Origin: Punica granatum
Taxonomy: Eukaryota; Streptophyta; Magnoliopsida; Myrtales; Lythraceae
Reading direction: 5' to 3'
Length of the DNA: 64,000 nt
NCBI RefSeq assembly: GCF_007655135.1
Contig: NC_045132.1
Span: forward strand, 20,206,354 to 20,270,353
Position numbers and translations under genes: made by a program. Positions 24,545-36,982 of the stretch are shown here, piece after piece; the first letter of the stretch is position 1, and each line of letters begins with the position of its first letter. The notes beneath the pieces are model-generated. The model was not told the DNA's origin. It did not search any database and saw nothing but the letters and a program-made list of their open reading frames with translations.

Positions 24545-25335
24545 TAGCACTCTCCTACGTATCAGTAAATTAATTATGAAGTGCCTACAAAAGTGTGTCC
24601 GAGTTGGGTTGGTGAAACAGTGCCAACGAGATCGGTCATGTGGTTCCTCAAAATTTAAACGTAAGAATGAGTACGAGGATGATGACAAAGTGCGTGACTC
24701 ACCTGCCCGTTGATTAGTCATCCTTGATATATTTCATGTTCTTACTTTCTTCCAACTTCTTGTAACCTCCTCCTCTTTCTACCCCATCGTGTCAGTGACC
24801 CACATGGATTTGGAAAGTTAGATCGATAAATGGAGTGATATTCATATATCAACCATTCATGGTATGGAGCATGAATTAATGTTGAGAAACCAACCTGTCC
24901 TACATGTTCTAATGAAGGACGCACTACTTGGGACTCGAAACGGAAAGTATTTATCCCTTTTCTTGGCGCGCCATTCGTTTACAAGGAGCTGGTCCCTGGC
25001 TTCACGTATAGAATTAGACACTGGGACTATATGTCACTGTCACTCCCCAAAAATTTCCATGACCACAAGATAGGCTTTGGTCGCGTAGGTGTTGCTTACT
25101 CTCCTTTATTGGTTTTGCGTTTGGCCATTATAAATGTCCAGTTTTAGTCACAAACGAGTGAATATCTCTACCCGCCAAAAAGATACGTATCCTCTTTCAA
25201 TCAATCACGATTTTTTTTCAATAAAGGTATACGGGTTGTGATAAATTCATCGACCTCCTTTATTTAAAAAAAAAAAGTTATGGATTGAAATAATTAACGG
25301 CAAACCTTAGGTGATTTTTATTTTTTCATGGTATG
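24545..25335. other. Upstream region of TKPR2, gene-free
   Basis: Composition is less AT-rich than the block to the left. No gene or known repeat recognised. It may contribute to the TKPR2 promoter. Confidence 0.35.
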
Positions 25336-25339
25336 AATT

Positions 25340-25512
25340 CCGGTATCGTAAAATCTAATTGGACTCTGACTAATCCAATCGAGTCAGGTCGGCCCATTAA
25401 GAGGTAAAACTCTTCCGGCCTGAATTTTCTACATTACTAGGACTCAAACCCGAGATTTTGCTTAAGCGGAACAAGTATCGAACCGCTTGAATCAAATCAC
25501 ATTGACTTAGGT
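25340..25512 (-). repeat. SINE-like repeat, family A, best copy
   Basis: The minus strand reads GATTCAAGCGGTTCGATACT (A-box-like), then CTCGGGTTTGAGTCCTAGTA (a good B-box), then a body with TAAAACTCTTCC in plus sense. It ends about 130 bp upstream of the TKPR2 TATA element, so it lies in the proximal promoter in opposite orientation. Confidence 0.6.
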
Positions 25513-25641
25513 TATTTTTACTTAATCGATGTATAAGTCCATTGCTATAGGGCCTATTCGTGGAAAGCTTGGTGTTACCCATGCCACCATTTTCGCTCAT
25601 TTCCTTCCAATATTTTAAAGCGTATCGATTCCCATCGCCCA

Positions 25642-25650
25642 TATATAAAC
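25642..25650 (+). promoter_or_regulatory. Candidate TATA box of TKPR2
   Basis: TATATAAAC, about 95 bp upstream of the ATG. It leaves room for a leader of about 65 nt, which is rich in GAGA repeats (25708-25741). Position and sequence fit a plant core promoter. Confidence 0.6.
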
Positions 25651-25741
25651 AAACACCATCAGCTTTAAAATATTCCCCCTTCAACTTAGATCAGGAAAGG
25701 AGCTCTGATAGAGAGTGAGAGAGAGAAGAGATAGGGGAGAG

Positions 25742-28700
25742 ATGCCAGAGTACTGTGTGACCGGAGGAACTGGTTACATAGCGGCTTACCTCATCAAGTC
25801 CTTGCTCGAAAGAGGCCACACCGTGCGGACCACAGTACGGAATCCAGGTGGAAGATTATCAGATACTATGAGCATATCACATAAGCATTGAAGAAATCTC
25901 TTCAACGATTCAATTTCTCTAATGGGAAACACGCTTGATTAGGTGTATCATAACATTCGGGTTTTACATGCAGGGGATGATGGGAAGGTGGGATTCCTGA
26001 GGGAGTTCGAGGGAACGAAGGAAAGGCTAAAGATCATGAAGGCAGACTTGATGGTGGAAGGAAGCTTCGATGAGGCCGTAAACGGGGTCGACGGGGTATT
26101 CCATACTGCTGCCCCGGTTCTTGTTCCTTATGATGACAATGTCCAGGTAACATCATATTACTTTACTTTCTCTATACTTGGATGATACTTCCCGGACGTC
26201 ATTCACAGACACCACGCAGAAGAGCCGTTTCGTCGGCAATGATGCTGGTGCCCGGTATAGATCTATTTTTATGACTGATTACATGCATAAATTTCTTAGC
26301 ATTGATATAACAGAAGATATTTTTGAAAAGTGGGCAACAATTCTGTTGATCAATCGATATGAATCTATACTAATGTTTTAATCACAAAATGAGCTTAATT
26401 GTTGTAATGATGAATTTCATTTCTTTCCCTTCAAATAGCCCACTCTTCAAATGCACGTAGAAAACCGAACCTCCGGGGAACATCTGTATGATTAATTCTG
26501 ATAATTCCGCATGAGGGTGCAACATCCGAATGATTATCTAATTAGACGTGACGATATTCAACGAGATAAACATCGAATGTACTGCAAAGTTAGAATTGAA
26601 GCTGCCTTTACAATTTCAAGTTTGAAGTACTATGTTAGATGAGTAGGTAGGTACTAATTAAAGAAGAAAAATGACAACACACTGAATACGAAACGAGTGG
26701 AGTTGATTAATCTAATAAATAGTGCGTATATTTTTTACACCAAAAAATAGTAGATATTTCTTGACTTTTGATAGTGCTCGCCAGCAATAGTGCGTATGTT
26801 TTTTACACAAAAAAAAATGTGGTTTTATCTAATTCGGGCTCCGGATTCGTATTTCACCGAAAAAAAAGAGTCATACTGATATCTTAAAAAAAAAAAAGAC
26901 ATGAGAACTATTAAGGTAGACTATTTGGGAAGAATAATTAGTTTCGGAATATATTGTGTGCAACGAATATATCAAATGTTACTATATCACTAAAAAATTG
27001 GGTAAAATACACTTACCTCCCGGAAAAATACCACATAACTTAATTTGTTTAGAAAATAGATACTTAACTTCATTTGACTTTTTTGACCAATCATTATTTT
27101 TTTTAAGAAAAGACAATTGGGCCATAACTTTGGATCTTTTTCTTAAGACCAGCATTTACTATTTTACCTAACAAGGCTATCGTGTTACATAAAAAGTTCG
27201 TATAAATCCTTTTTTTACTTTTAAAATATTTTTATGTAATTTTAGAAATAAAAAATTAAAAAAATAAACAAAGTGGAAAAAAAAAACAAGCTGAATGAAG
27301 AGAGAGGAGAAAGGCCTCCAACAATGGTGCTTCAGGTGGTAGTCATCAATGGATCACCACCATCTCATAACCATTTGATTTGATTACACGATTTAAAAAG
27401 TGATACGCTTATCGATGTATATGATTTTTTTTAATTGTACCGTTTACATCCTCGATGGCTCGCCTCAGCCACCACCGTGCAAGATGATGCCTCTGGCATC
27501 CTACGTTGACATCATCTTGAGCAATGGTAGCCGGTGATGCCTCAACCGCCACTTCTTCTCTTTACTTCTCTATGTTGGCAATTTTTAACTTCTTTTCTTA
27601 TTTTCAATTTTTTTATTTTTCAAAATAAAGAAAATATTTCAAAAATAAGAATTCTATGTAATATAAGTCTTATTCAGTAAAAACAATAAATGTATGGTCT
27701 TAAAGAAAATAAACCCAAAATTCATTACCTCATTTAATATTTTTCCTGACAACAATAACTTTGTCAGATAAGTCAAACGCCCCTAAGTGCACAATTCTCA
27801 ATAAATGAGATTGAGGGTCATTTCTCCAAATCTCAAGAGAGGTAATTGTATTTTAAATAAAGAATAATATTTTTGTTATGTTGTTAAAAAATTATTAGAT
27901 ATTGGATAATTATTATTGATTTGTGACATTATCACGTGATATATTCGTTACATATAAGACTTTCCCTTGCTGATAACCATAGAAAGAAATTGAACAAGAT
28001 AAAATGAAAGGACGTGGTAAATCGAATCGAGAGCCACTTAATTACAAAATGTAAAGTAGCGCTATTGTACTAAATTCATTTTTTAAGATCGTCTGATTTT
28101 TTTAGTTTGATTCCTATTCTCGGAGTTCCAAATTCCCCTGCATGCAGATCTCGTGATCCCTATCTGACCATTGCCTCGAGTGAAAAAAGTTTCATAAATG
28201 AAATAAAATAAAAACATAAGTAGTGGAGCCATAAGGTATGAGAGGCGTGTAATGTGTCAGTTCCAACATACATGACATGGATGGGTCCGTTTGTCGATAA
28301 GAAACGAAAAGCTAATAACACAGCAAATGATTTCATCCGTCAATTACTTTAATCGAAATCATACACGCAGCATAATAATTGGTTAAAAGTGCAAAATGGA
28401 CGCATGCACAACTTTTAATAGAAGTAGTACATCGATCAACCCATGTGTTAATCATACTTTTCTCCATGATAAGAAGACAAGCATAACTTGACATATTCTG
28501 CTGACATTGTTATTCTTATTGATTCCGTACAATTTTCAGGCGACTTTGATTGATCCATGTATAAAGGGCACTCTGAACGTGCTCAACTCGTGCTCAAAGG
28601 CGAGTTCCATCAAGAGGGTCGTGCTCACCTCGTCCTGCTCTTCGATACGGTATCGCGACGACGCCACAGATGTCTCTCCCCTTAACGAGTCGCACTGGAG

Positions 28701-29536
28701 TGACCTAGAGTACTGCAAACGATATAATGTAACGACTCTTGGTTTTAAGTTAATTGTAAGGGAAGTTTTCATATTTTAGTTAATGGGATTTCTTAATTTG
28801 TCTTGCATAGCTGTGGTATCCGTACGCAAAGACAGTAGCCGAGAAGGAAGCGTGGAGGGTGGCCGAAGAGAAAGGGATCGATCTCGTGGTCGTAAACCCG
28901 TCTTTCGTGGTGGGTCCTTTGCTTGCCCCACAGCCCACGAGCTCAATCCTCCTAGTACTAGCCATTGTCAAAGGTTAGTGTATACATATCCAACCATGAC
29001 CAAATGGGATAGTTGGTCTGCGCCGTGCTCCTGTTTTCTATGACCATAGAAGAACGATGTATTAAGCTTTATGTTTTGGCAGGTTTACGAGGAGAGTATC
29101 CAAACTTCACAGTCGGTTTCGTGCACATAGACGACGTGGTGGCTGCCCACATCCTGGCCATGGAGGCAAAGAAAGCATCTGGCCGACTTGTTTGCTCGAG
29201 CTCCGTGGCTCATTGGTCTCAAATCATTAGCATGCTTAAATCCAGATACCCATCCTACCCTTACGAAACCAAGTAAGTAATGCTCTAGTTGACAAAAATT
29301 TAAGCTTTATTGGGCCGCCAAGTGGTAGATGTTCGAGACGTCGAGCTTAAATCTAATATAAGCTAATTCCTTTGGCCTCAAAACCGATTTGCAGGTGCAG
29401 TAGTCAGGAGGGAGACAACAAGCCGCACAGCATGGACAGCAGCAAGATTGTTGAGATGGGCCTTCCTCCTCCGAAGTCGCTCGAGCAAATGTTCGATGAC
29501 TGCATTAAGAGCTTCCAGGACAAGGGACTTCTCTGA
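25742..29536 (+). CDS. TKPR2: Tetraketide alpha-pyrone reductase 2-like (TKPR2/CCRL6)
   Basis: Six coding exons give 320 residues plus stop: 25742-25847, 25974-26146, 28540-28728, 28811-28973, 29083-29272, 29395-29536. All introns are GT-AG and phases agree. It is an NADPH-dependent extended short-chain reductase of the DFR/CCR family. The nucleotide-binding motif TGGTGYIA is at 7-14, the catalytic Ser at about 124-125 in VLTSSCSS, and Tyr159 and Lys163 in WYPYAK. The translation follows Arabidopsis CCRL6/TKPR2 (At1g68540, about 321 residues) nearly end to end, for example [40 protein letters not shown] and [22 protein letters not shown]2 reduces tetraketide alpha-pyrones made by PKSA/PKSB in the tapetum for sporopollenin. 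That role is inferred from orthology. Intron 2 is 2393 bp and carries a fold-back element. The start ATG is the first after the TATA box and gives the family N-terminus. Confidence 0.93.
26999..27856. mobile_element. Fold-back element 4 inside TKPR2 intron 2
   Basis: The left arm (26999 to about 27220) starts GGTAAAATACACTTACCTC. The right arm (about 27640-27856) on the minus strand starts AAAATACAATTACCTCTC. Both then carry TTTGACTT, a CTTTAAGACCA/CTTAAGACCA motif and TTACAT-AGAA-like stretches in the same order. The middle is unrelated and includes a moderately GC-rich piece at 27430-27560. No open frame of note. It accounts for about a third of the intron. Confidence 0.65.
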
Positions 29537-29599
29537 AGATCGAACCAAAACAATATAGTATAATATGGGATCAACAAATATAGTTGGAATAGATTAAGC

Positions 29600-30090
29600 A
29601 ATAATTTCTTTAAGTTCGGGACGGTAACAAGTAATTACATCGCGTTCGATTTTTATTTCCTAAGCATATTTACCCTTAGACAGAGGCCTTTTTTTTTGTC
29701 TGTGTGTAAGAAGAGACGGTTAATTTTGATTAGCCATATAACAAATCTTCAACAGTGATGACAGCTATACTGCCTCTTAAATTGAAGTCCTACAAGAGTT
29801 TTCAACTGCCTTAATTAGCACTAGAATGCACTCACTCAAGGATGTGCAAGACTGACGTCTCCTAAAATGGGAGGTCAGGGCTTCGAATCGAATCTCTCCA
29901 CTGCCTATATGCCTCATACACAATATGCCGCGCATTAAAGTTCGATTGCCACATCGAAAATATCCGAGTTCAAGGGTAAGTGAGACTTTACATGACACGA
30001 TAGCTTGCGACCTTGTTAGATCTCAAATAGGATATTATCAGGTTTAACTAGAGTCTAAAGGGTCAATTCAATAATGTCATTACAATTAGA
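29600..30090. repeat. TKPR2 3' flank with possible SINE-like repeat
   Basis: 29790-30000 contains GGTCAGGGCTTCGAATCGAA, which resembles a B-box, preceded by ATGTGCAAGACTGACGTCTC. This may be a tRNA-derived repeat, but no second copy was found. The TKPR2 transcript probably ends before it. Confidence 0.3.
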
Positions 30091-31176
30091 ATCAATCGCC
30101 ATTCGACTACTCGCTTGGAGAAGTCTACTGCGAGTCTGCCGCTCTGGCTACCAATTCTCTACAAATGTCATTGCTTCCAAATTCGCTTCCATATTTCACA
30201 CTAACTTCATTTTCCTAATAGTCCTTGTCAATTTAAAAAAATAATAATAGAAAAAACATATAGTATAATCTATTTACAATAATTTTATCATATATAATAA
30301 AATTAAAAATTGATCCAATTTATAGTAAATTACTTGTGATTTTGATAAACTAATCTAATTCAAGGCTAATTGTTAATCTTCATTTACAAGACCAAACGAC
30401 GGTGCGAACGCTATTCTTCGAGCTGGAAGAAGCTCTGGGTTCGACAGAGTCAGGGGAGGTCAAGGCAAGTCTTGAATTGGCGTGGGAATTTAGGTTGAGA
30501 AAAGTTGATCTTCGAAATGAATTCAGAGGTTGCAGCCCATTTACTTCAACCCGACCCAGGGAGTAGCGAGGTGCAACGGAGCCATCCTGAGAGATATCCA
30601 GGCGTTACTCAGTCGGGATTGGACGTTAGTGGTAAACATGTCTATTGAGTCGATAATATGTGCGCGAACTAATTAGGAAACTACAGGCTCACAGTGCCCA
30701 TTTTGTATATTCACAGGACGTCTATGCCCCTTTTTGGGAATGTTGCCATAATATTGTGTAATTTTCTTGTTTAATGCAATTGGATTTCGTCCTTCTAATT
30801 CACCTAAAAAAATTACTAACATAAGAAGTAAATTACACTTATTTCGAAGTAAATCCTACAAATTTCAAAATATTTTGTATAAATTTTAAAAAAGAAATTA
30901 TGTATTTTCTTAGTGAAATGCTTAAATTTTACTTAAATTTTTCACAATTAATTTATTTTATGGTGCAACTTTTTGTCCACCGTTGAGTCTTACTTTTTGA
31001 GCTTGGAGGGGAATTCATTATGATGATCAGTCACCATTCCAAATATTGATTTGGAGAAGGAAAAGTCAACAGTGAGTCTCCTACTTTCATTACCGATCTT
31101 CTATAAAAGTCACAGGTTTCAAACTCGCTTCCAAATTTCACATTAATTTCATTTCTAAAATGTCCTTGTCGGATTT
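30091..31176. repeat. Direct repeats bracketing a LINE fragment
   Basis: About 150 bp at 30091-30235 is repeated in the same orientation at 31025-31176. Shared motifs in order are TTGGAGAAG, GAGTCT, ACAAATGTCA/AAAAGTCACA, CTCGCTTCC/TTCGCTTCC, ATTTCACA.TAA.TTCAT and GTCCTTGTC. Between them lie 0.8 kb including a LINE 3' fragment. They could be a duplicated host segment or relics of an LTR-type or composite element. Confidence 0.55.
30400..30815 (+). pseudogene. LINE RNase H-like 3' fragment
   Basis: Conceptual translation with frame shifts gives SEVAAHLLQPDPGSSEVQRS, then LRDIQALLSRDWTLVVN. A decayed equivalent of HVYREANMCADALA follows, then a C-terminal tail. This order is that of the RNase H domain at the end of plant non-LTR retrotransposons. 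It ends at an A-run near 30807-30813, the expected poly-A tail. Stops and shifts make it non-functional. Confidence 0.75.
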
Positions 31177-31205
31177 CCTTTTTCTTTTTTAACTAGAGAG
31201 ACCTA

Positions 31206-31446
31206 GAGTGCGTTTAGATTTATAGTTGAGTTGAATTGAGTTTTGGTTTTAATTTATTTGTAATTATTGTATTGTTGAATTATGAAAAAGTAATGAATAA
31301 TTGAGATAATTTAATATTAAAAATTGAATTGAATGGTTAAAAAAATGAAAAAAATGAAAAAAAAAGTAATGATTGTGATGTTGAATTGAAGATAAATGAA
31401 GTGGAGTTGAGTTGAGTTAAAAAAATTTCAAAAAATAAATACACTC
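31206..31446. mobile_element. Small TIR element
   Basis: Left end AGAGTGCGTTTAGATTTAT; right end, on the minus strand, AGGAGTGTATTTATTTTTTG. Sub-terminal GAGTTGAATTGAGTT and GAGTTGAGTTGAGTT repeats. The layout is that of GTGCGTTT-type MITEs, as at 60420. No coding capacity. Confidence 0.5.
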
Positions 31447-32089
31447 CTATGGTTGTTTAAGAGAAAATTAGGAAGTGAAATGACGTAGGAAACTTCATCC
31501 GGCATAATTGAATGCTTAACCTTTGAATTTCAAATTGACACGTGTAGAAAAACTTACTTGCAATGTAACAATCTGCAACTTATTGAAGAGCTGGTAACAC
31601 TAAGTAAAAATTAGTCTTAATTTATAAATAGAAGTCAACTTGTAACTTTACTTAAAAAAGAAAAAAAAATTATTACTGTGAAAAGTCTCTTGAATTCTTA
31701 TCACGCATAAATATATATATATATATATATATATCAACTCTCCTTATTATATTTAATGAAAATTCTAACATGACTTAATATGTGACACATGTCAATGCAA
31801 GTATTTAGTAATTTTAATATTTGTAATAAACTAAACAAAATACAAAACGTTTGAATTGAAATTAAATAATTGAATTAAAAGTATAAATAAAAATATATGC
31901 ACTAATCACTAGTTTTAAAATTACTAAACTATTTAATAATAAAGAAACAGAAACTGAGAATATGATTGTCTAGTCATCCACTCTAAAATGTCACATCTGA
32001 TTCCTAAAATTTAGATTTACTTCGATTTCCCCCAACTAATTCCCAACCACCAATAAATAACAATCCCTACTCTCTTTCCCCTTTACAAG

Positions 32090-32229
32090 GGCCGTTTGTT
32101 TTGATGTAAATTTCAAACTTTATATAGTATTTTAAGATGTTTATTATAAAAGTTAATTATTATAATTATTTATTCAAGTTAGAACTTTATATCTGTGATC
32201 GGTAAAAACTTTGCATTCAAAACAAATGA
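32090..32229. mobile_element. Possible short MITE
   Basis: Left end GCCGTTTGTTTTGATGTAAA; right end, on the minus strand, CATTTGTTTTGAATGCAAAG. The inverted ends match over about 18 bp with a few differences. 140 bp, no coding capacity. Confidence 0.4.
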
Positions 32230-32954
32230 AATTATTATATTATAATAGAAATTACGGTTGTGAGACCCATAATCATTTTTACAAAAATAAATCATATTTC
32301 TCGTAATTCAATATAATTTACTAAATACAACAATTTCACATTTCAACTCTTAATTCAAAAAAAAATTTCATAATTAAACTTTCCCTCAAATTTTCACATT
32401 TTTAATAATCTAATGATACTCGAACTGTATGCCCGATAAGTAGAAATAAACTCCTTAGTTGGTTCCAACCGTTGACTTTATTGCCTTCTCTGTCTTGTTG
32501 TACTTCTTATTTTAGTTTTTCTTTTTTCTTCAAATCACGATCATCTTATATGAAATTATGGAAGCCTTTAGCATACAGCCGGCAGTCTTTATAGCAGTTG
32601 AATTGACAAATAAATAAATAAAATAGCAAATTTAACAGCTACGAAGTCGGCAATACGCTAAAATGCTTCCTAAAATTATTTGCACCTATTCAATTGTGTA
32701 TCCATTTTAGATCAACTTCTTAGGTAACACTATATTTTGCACAACACATCGCACGCCGTCTAGGAATCCATAATATGAAATTGCTTCTACGCAGGACACC
32801 ATTATTTTGCTTAGGAGAAACAAATTTTGAAATGATGTTGGAACTTGGAAATGGACAGAATGTTAAAATACTTTATGGGCTTGGGGTCCAGGCCGTTAAG
32901 CCTGGCCCAAAATAAAAGCGTGCAAAATGACATATTCGTCTAAAAAATATATTA

Positions 32955-33120
32955 TTATTTTATTATTATTATAAGGGAAGTATATAACCTAATACAATAA
33001 CAGAATCAGTAAAGCTAAATAAAGAGCACGGAAATTTCACTAACGATGATCGAATTCGAAACCTCATAGTTTTCAAGCGGCGATTTATACCACTACACCA
33101 AATTCCCTTCCTTATAAAAG
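32955..33120 (-). repeat. SINE-like repeat, family C
   Basis: The minus strand reads AAGGGAATTTGGTGTAGTGG (A-box region) and GAGGTTTCGAATTCGATCAT (B-box region). The second copy is at 3612-3786. Both copies share a 3' part resembling TTTAGCTTTACTGATTCTG or TTTAGTTTTGC. Confidence 0.6.
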
Positions 33121-33129
33121 AAATTTATG

Positions 33130-35390
33130 AATCTAGAATAAAAAATTAAAATCTTTTGATTTTCAAATAAGAAACGGTGATACTGCATTTCATCTCATTT
33201 TCTTTTAAAATATATGTAATCTCCTCTTATATGGACACGAAAGCAAAATTAATCGGTCACTAATTAAATAAATAATAAAAGGTTACATAATAATACTTTT
33301 GGTTTAGCACGAGGAACCTTCTAAAGAAAGGAAGAGCACGAAGAATAATTTTGGATTATTAATTAGGAATTGACAATCCATAGTGTCCCATGCCATTGGA
33401 CGTGATGTGAGATATACTATTAATGCCTAATTAATTGGTCTCAGAGTGGTTTGCTAAATCACAGTATCGTTAATAATATGTCACGTGCTGTAGACATTTG
33501 TTCGTGCGTTCCTCTGACTAGATTCAGTACATTGTATATAGTTCACAATTTTGGCTCCATTACATATTTTTATTATGTTATATTTACTATCAATTATTAA
33601 TATAATTGTTATCGTACTTGACGGTGGAAATAAAGATGTAATATATAAGGACCAAAAAATATCTTTAATTTTTTAACATATTATCATTTTTAGTCTTAGA
33701 CGTGTACAATATTATAAATAAAATAATGAATCACATAATATTCAACAAGAATGGTCTTTTGTAACGAATGAATATCATCACCTCATCTCAAAATTTCATA
33801 TTAAGAATCATATTAAGCCCTGCGAAAATCATCTTTTCTTATAAAATTTTTGAAATTACTCGTAATTAACAAAAAAAAAATATTGCAGCTTTTGTCCGGG
33901 GTAGGATGTACTACTTTTAACACAAAAGGTAACCATATATTGACCAAAAATCAAATAAAGTAACGGAATGTGCGGGTATTTTTCATATCTAGCCATGGAC
34001 AAGTGGAAACCTTTTTTTCTCGAGCAAGTGGACCTCCTCCTAGCTTTACTAACCGACCGCTCCACGATATTCCATCGAATTCTCGATAAACAGTAAAACT
34101 TTAGCGATGTTAAGAGTACCGGTATTCGTTTATCATTATCGTCGAGAAGCTACTCTGCCGTGGGCCGGCCTACATAGCAAGTTAGGCTTTCATCCAATAA
34201 CATCGGATAATGACTCGATCGCGAAATGTGGAGCGAGCTGAATGATTAGAATTGAGTAGAAATTGTGGATTATTCTACTGAGGATCATCACACAACACTA
34301 ACGCCTCAATCAAAGGAGGCACGTGCCACAGTGGAAAGGAAAAGACGAGAGGAGACGAAGAGGGTCATTGGCAATTTGCATCACAAAGATGCTCATGATG
34401 AGTCACCACACGCACACGCATACATATCCCTTCCATCTCAAGCTTTCATTAATTTTAAGTGGATGGAGAATAGTGTTGGGACCACCCAACCCTACCTACC
34501 ACACTCTCATTCATCACTAGCACTACCGAGTACGAGAGATCGATCCACTTCCGCTCGATCAGTTACCAAACCGGTTGCGTCGACATTTCAATTCGTGTTC
34601 AATGTTTGATTTGTATACTGATAGCCAATGAAATGGAATAAGCAATAAATTTGGACTTACGTCATGTACGTCCGTCGATTTTTGGACAGATGGGCCTATC
34701 AAATAGAGCAAAGGGGTTGGGCAATCCTATGTTCGCGAAACTTTTACTTTGCAAAAGTAAGTTAACGATTAAGAATATCGAAAGTTACAGATTTCGGCTG
34801 GCGGCCTTGGTTGTAAGGAGCGCTCTTATAGTAACTCAAACGGCAATGCAAGTGATGGGATTTTACCATCACTTTATTTTATGAGGTTAGGTACACAATT
34901 TCAGACTTCCAGTATAATTTCTTATTATTACACTAAATCCAAATAGGTCATTCACGTGTCGAAATTTAACGCTCTCAAAGGATTTCATCTAGACGTTCCC
35001 CATCATGATTGAATCCGAGACATTAATAAGAAAATAACTTCTCAGTTTTTACTATTCAAACCCAAAATTGTCCCTCCTCCATGCTCATGTGCATATGACT
35101 ATATATGTAATTTCCCTCCGGAAGGGCTATACATTGGGAAACAGCTCAGCACAAAAAGAAAAAAAAAATTAAAAAAAAAAAAAAAAGTACTTGGCCTGCT
35201 GCATCTTGACTCTCCAGCATCATCTTCCCCCAGGGCCTCTTGTCGCTGATATGCCTTGCTTGTCCAAAAGCAATCAAAGCAGTATATATTTAAAATATAT
35301 ATACATATTTGACCAAAAAAAAAAGGAAAAATATGGTACTGGTCCCACTGTACTGCGCATCGTGCTGACTATTCAGCAAGAACAATGAAA
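33130..35390. other. Gene-free stretch
   Basis: No supported gene. Around 34265-34609 a frame of 114 codons is open without a family match. Its start is GTG and its composition looks non-coding. The same place has CACGTG and a CCTACCTACC motif. Confidence 0.3.
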
Positions 35391-35397
35391 TACCGTC

Positions 35398-35985
35398 GGA
35401 CAAATTACATAAAAAAAAAAATTTAATTTTATAAAACGTTTCAATTTTATTCTAAATTTTATTTTGTAACAAAACAAATTATAAATTTTTTAAATTGTCT
35501 CAAAAATGACATTCGTCATAAATTCCGTCAATTTTGCATACATGGATCGTTAATTTCATACCTAAATCAATAAATAAATAAGATATATTAAATAAAAAAA
35601 TTCAAATTTTTAAAAAAATCTCAATTTCATTATAAATCTAGTTTGTAATGAAAAAACCATATGTTTTTGCTCTTAAAGTCGATCCCGGCTAGCATTTCCT
35701 CTCATTGACTATTTCTGAGAAATTTTTAAAATATATATTTTTTAAATTACAAATCAAATTTTAAAATAAAACTGGACTTTTCTGAAAATTTAGGTTATTT
35801 TTGTAAAAAAATAGAGGATGATTAGATGATGTGTAAATTTTATGGGTCCTGTGAAGTTCACGTAGACAAATAGACGGCAAACTTAACAGAATGGTAATGA
35901 GATATCAAATCTTAGACGATTCTCAAATATATAATTTTTTATTACAAAACAATTTAAATTTTTTTATATAATTTGCCTCATATAG
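35398..35985. mobile_element. Fold-back element 5
   Basis: Left end ACAAATTACATAAAAAAA with TTTAATTTTATAAAACG after it. Right end, on the minus strand, GGCAAATTATATAAAAAAAT followed by TAAATTGTTTTGTAATAA. Arms of about 250 bp are diverged inverted copies with repeated AAATTTTATTTTGTAA modules and a CCGTCAATTTTGC / GCCGTCTATTTG counterpart. No coding capacity. Confidence 0.55.
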
Positions 35986-35989
35986 TCCC

Positions 35990-36980
35990 CTCATTTTTTT
36001 TTTATTCTCCTCCTTACAAAAAGAGCTGCCTACTCAATTAATACTTTTATTGGTACCGTCCCCTCATTTCTGATAACAGAAAAATTTGTTCCCATTTGAA
36101 AATTAGAAGCCACTTTTTTCCAATTAGAAAATCTAATTCCTCCACTTAAATACAAAAATCTGCCCCAGGTACGAATTTTACGAATTTCAATTGACAAAAT
36201 CATGCCCGTCTGATCTGAGATCTGAGTCGCATCAGATCAATTTAGAGATTGCAGAGATTCTTGGACCCAATTACTGATTGTGAGAACAAGTCATAAACCT
36301 CATTAAGAATTGAAAGATTGATAGGAAATTTCGTCGTATATTTTTTGACTATCTTTGAGTTTGAGATTCAAGTCCATATTGACTGCTCCATTCACTCTGG
36401 TAATCGGGAGAATTAGGAGAATTAGGAAAACGTTGTTTTCAGTCCCAACCCGCAAAGGAGATTCGACCAATTGTTTTCCATCACAGTTTCATGCTCAAAG
36501 CACAAGAATAACAAACATTAAGAACACACGAAAACAACATCGAAGTAGCAAAACGCGAAATAAGATTGTCTTATAATAGATAGTGCAAACATTTTCAATG
36601 TCAGGGAAGGAGAAACATTGTCCCAAAACTCGCTAGACATTGAGTCGACCGAGAATTGGCCGTTCACTCGATGCGCAACACTCTGGTCGGACACCCTTTG
36701 GACGGCTCTAACAGCACCAAAAAACCCAAAGGGTTCTCCCCGATTTCTTCTTCCTCATGGCTTCCCCTCTCGCAACGCCTCACATCTCACTCAAACTCAA
36801 CCAACAAAGAAATTTTGACCTCATCTCGACAAAATCACTCGAATCCTCAAGAACTATCGGCTTCCAGTCCCAGAGGATCCATTTCCCTTCCTATACCCTA
36901 ATTTACGACATAGAAATCAATACTATAGACGGAAAAACTGGTAATTGTAAATACTCCATTTATACTTCCTAAGCTGCAAA
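35990..36980. other. CRF 3' flank, gene-free
   Basis: Contains the expected 3' UTR of the minus-strand CRF gene at its right end. A higher-GC piece at 36600-36900 is open in all three plus frames. One frame begins ATGGCTTCCCCTCTCGC at 36757 and resembles a serine-rich plastid-targeting N-terminus. Nothing recognisable follows, so no gene is called. Confidence 0.3.
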
Positions 36981-36982
36981 AC

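Noticed and set aside
34265..34609. 114-codon frame on the plus strand
   Set aside because: Begins with GTG, has no family match and low-complexity composition; not supported as a gene.
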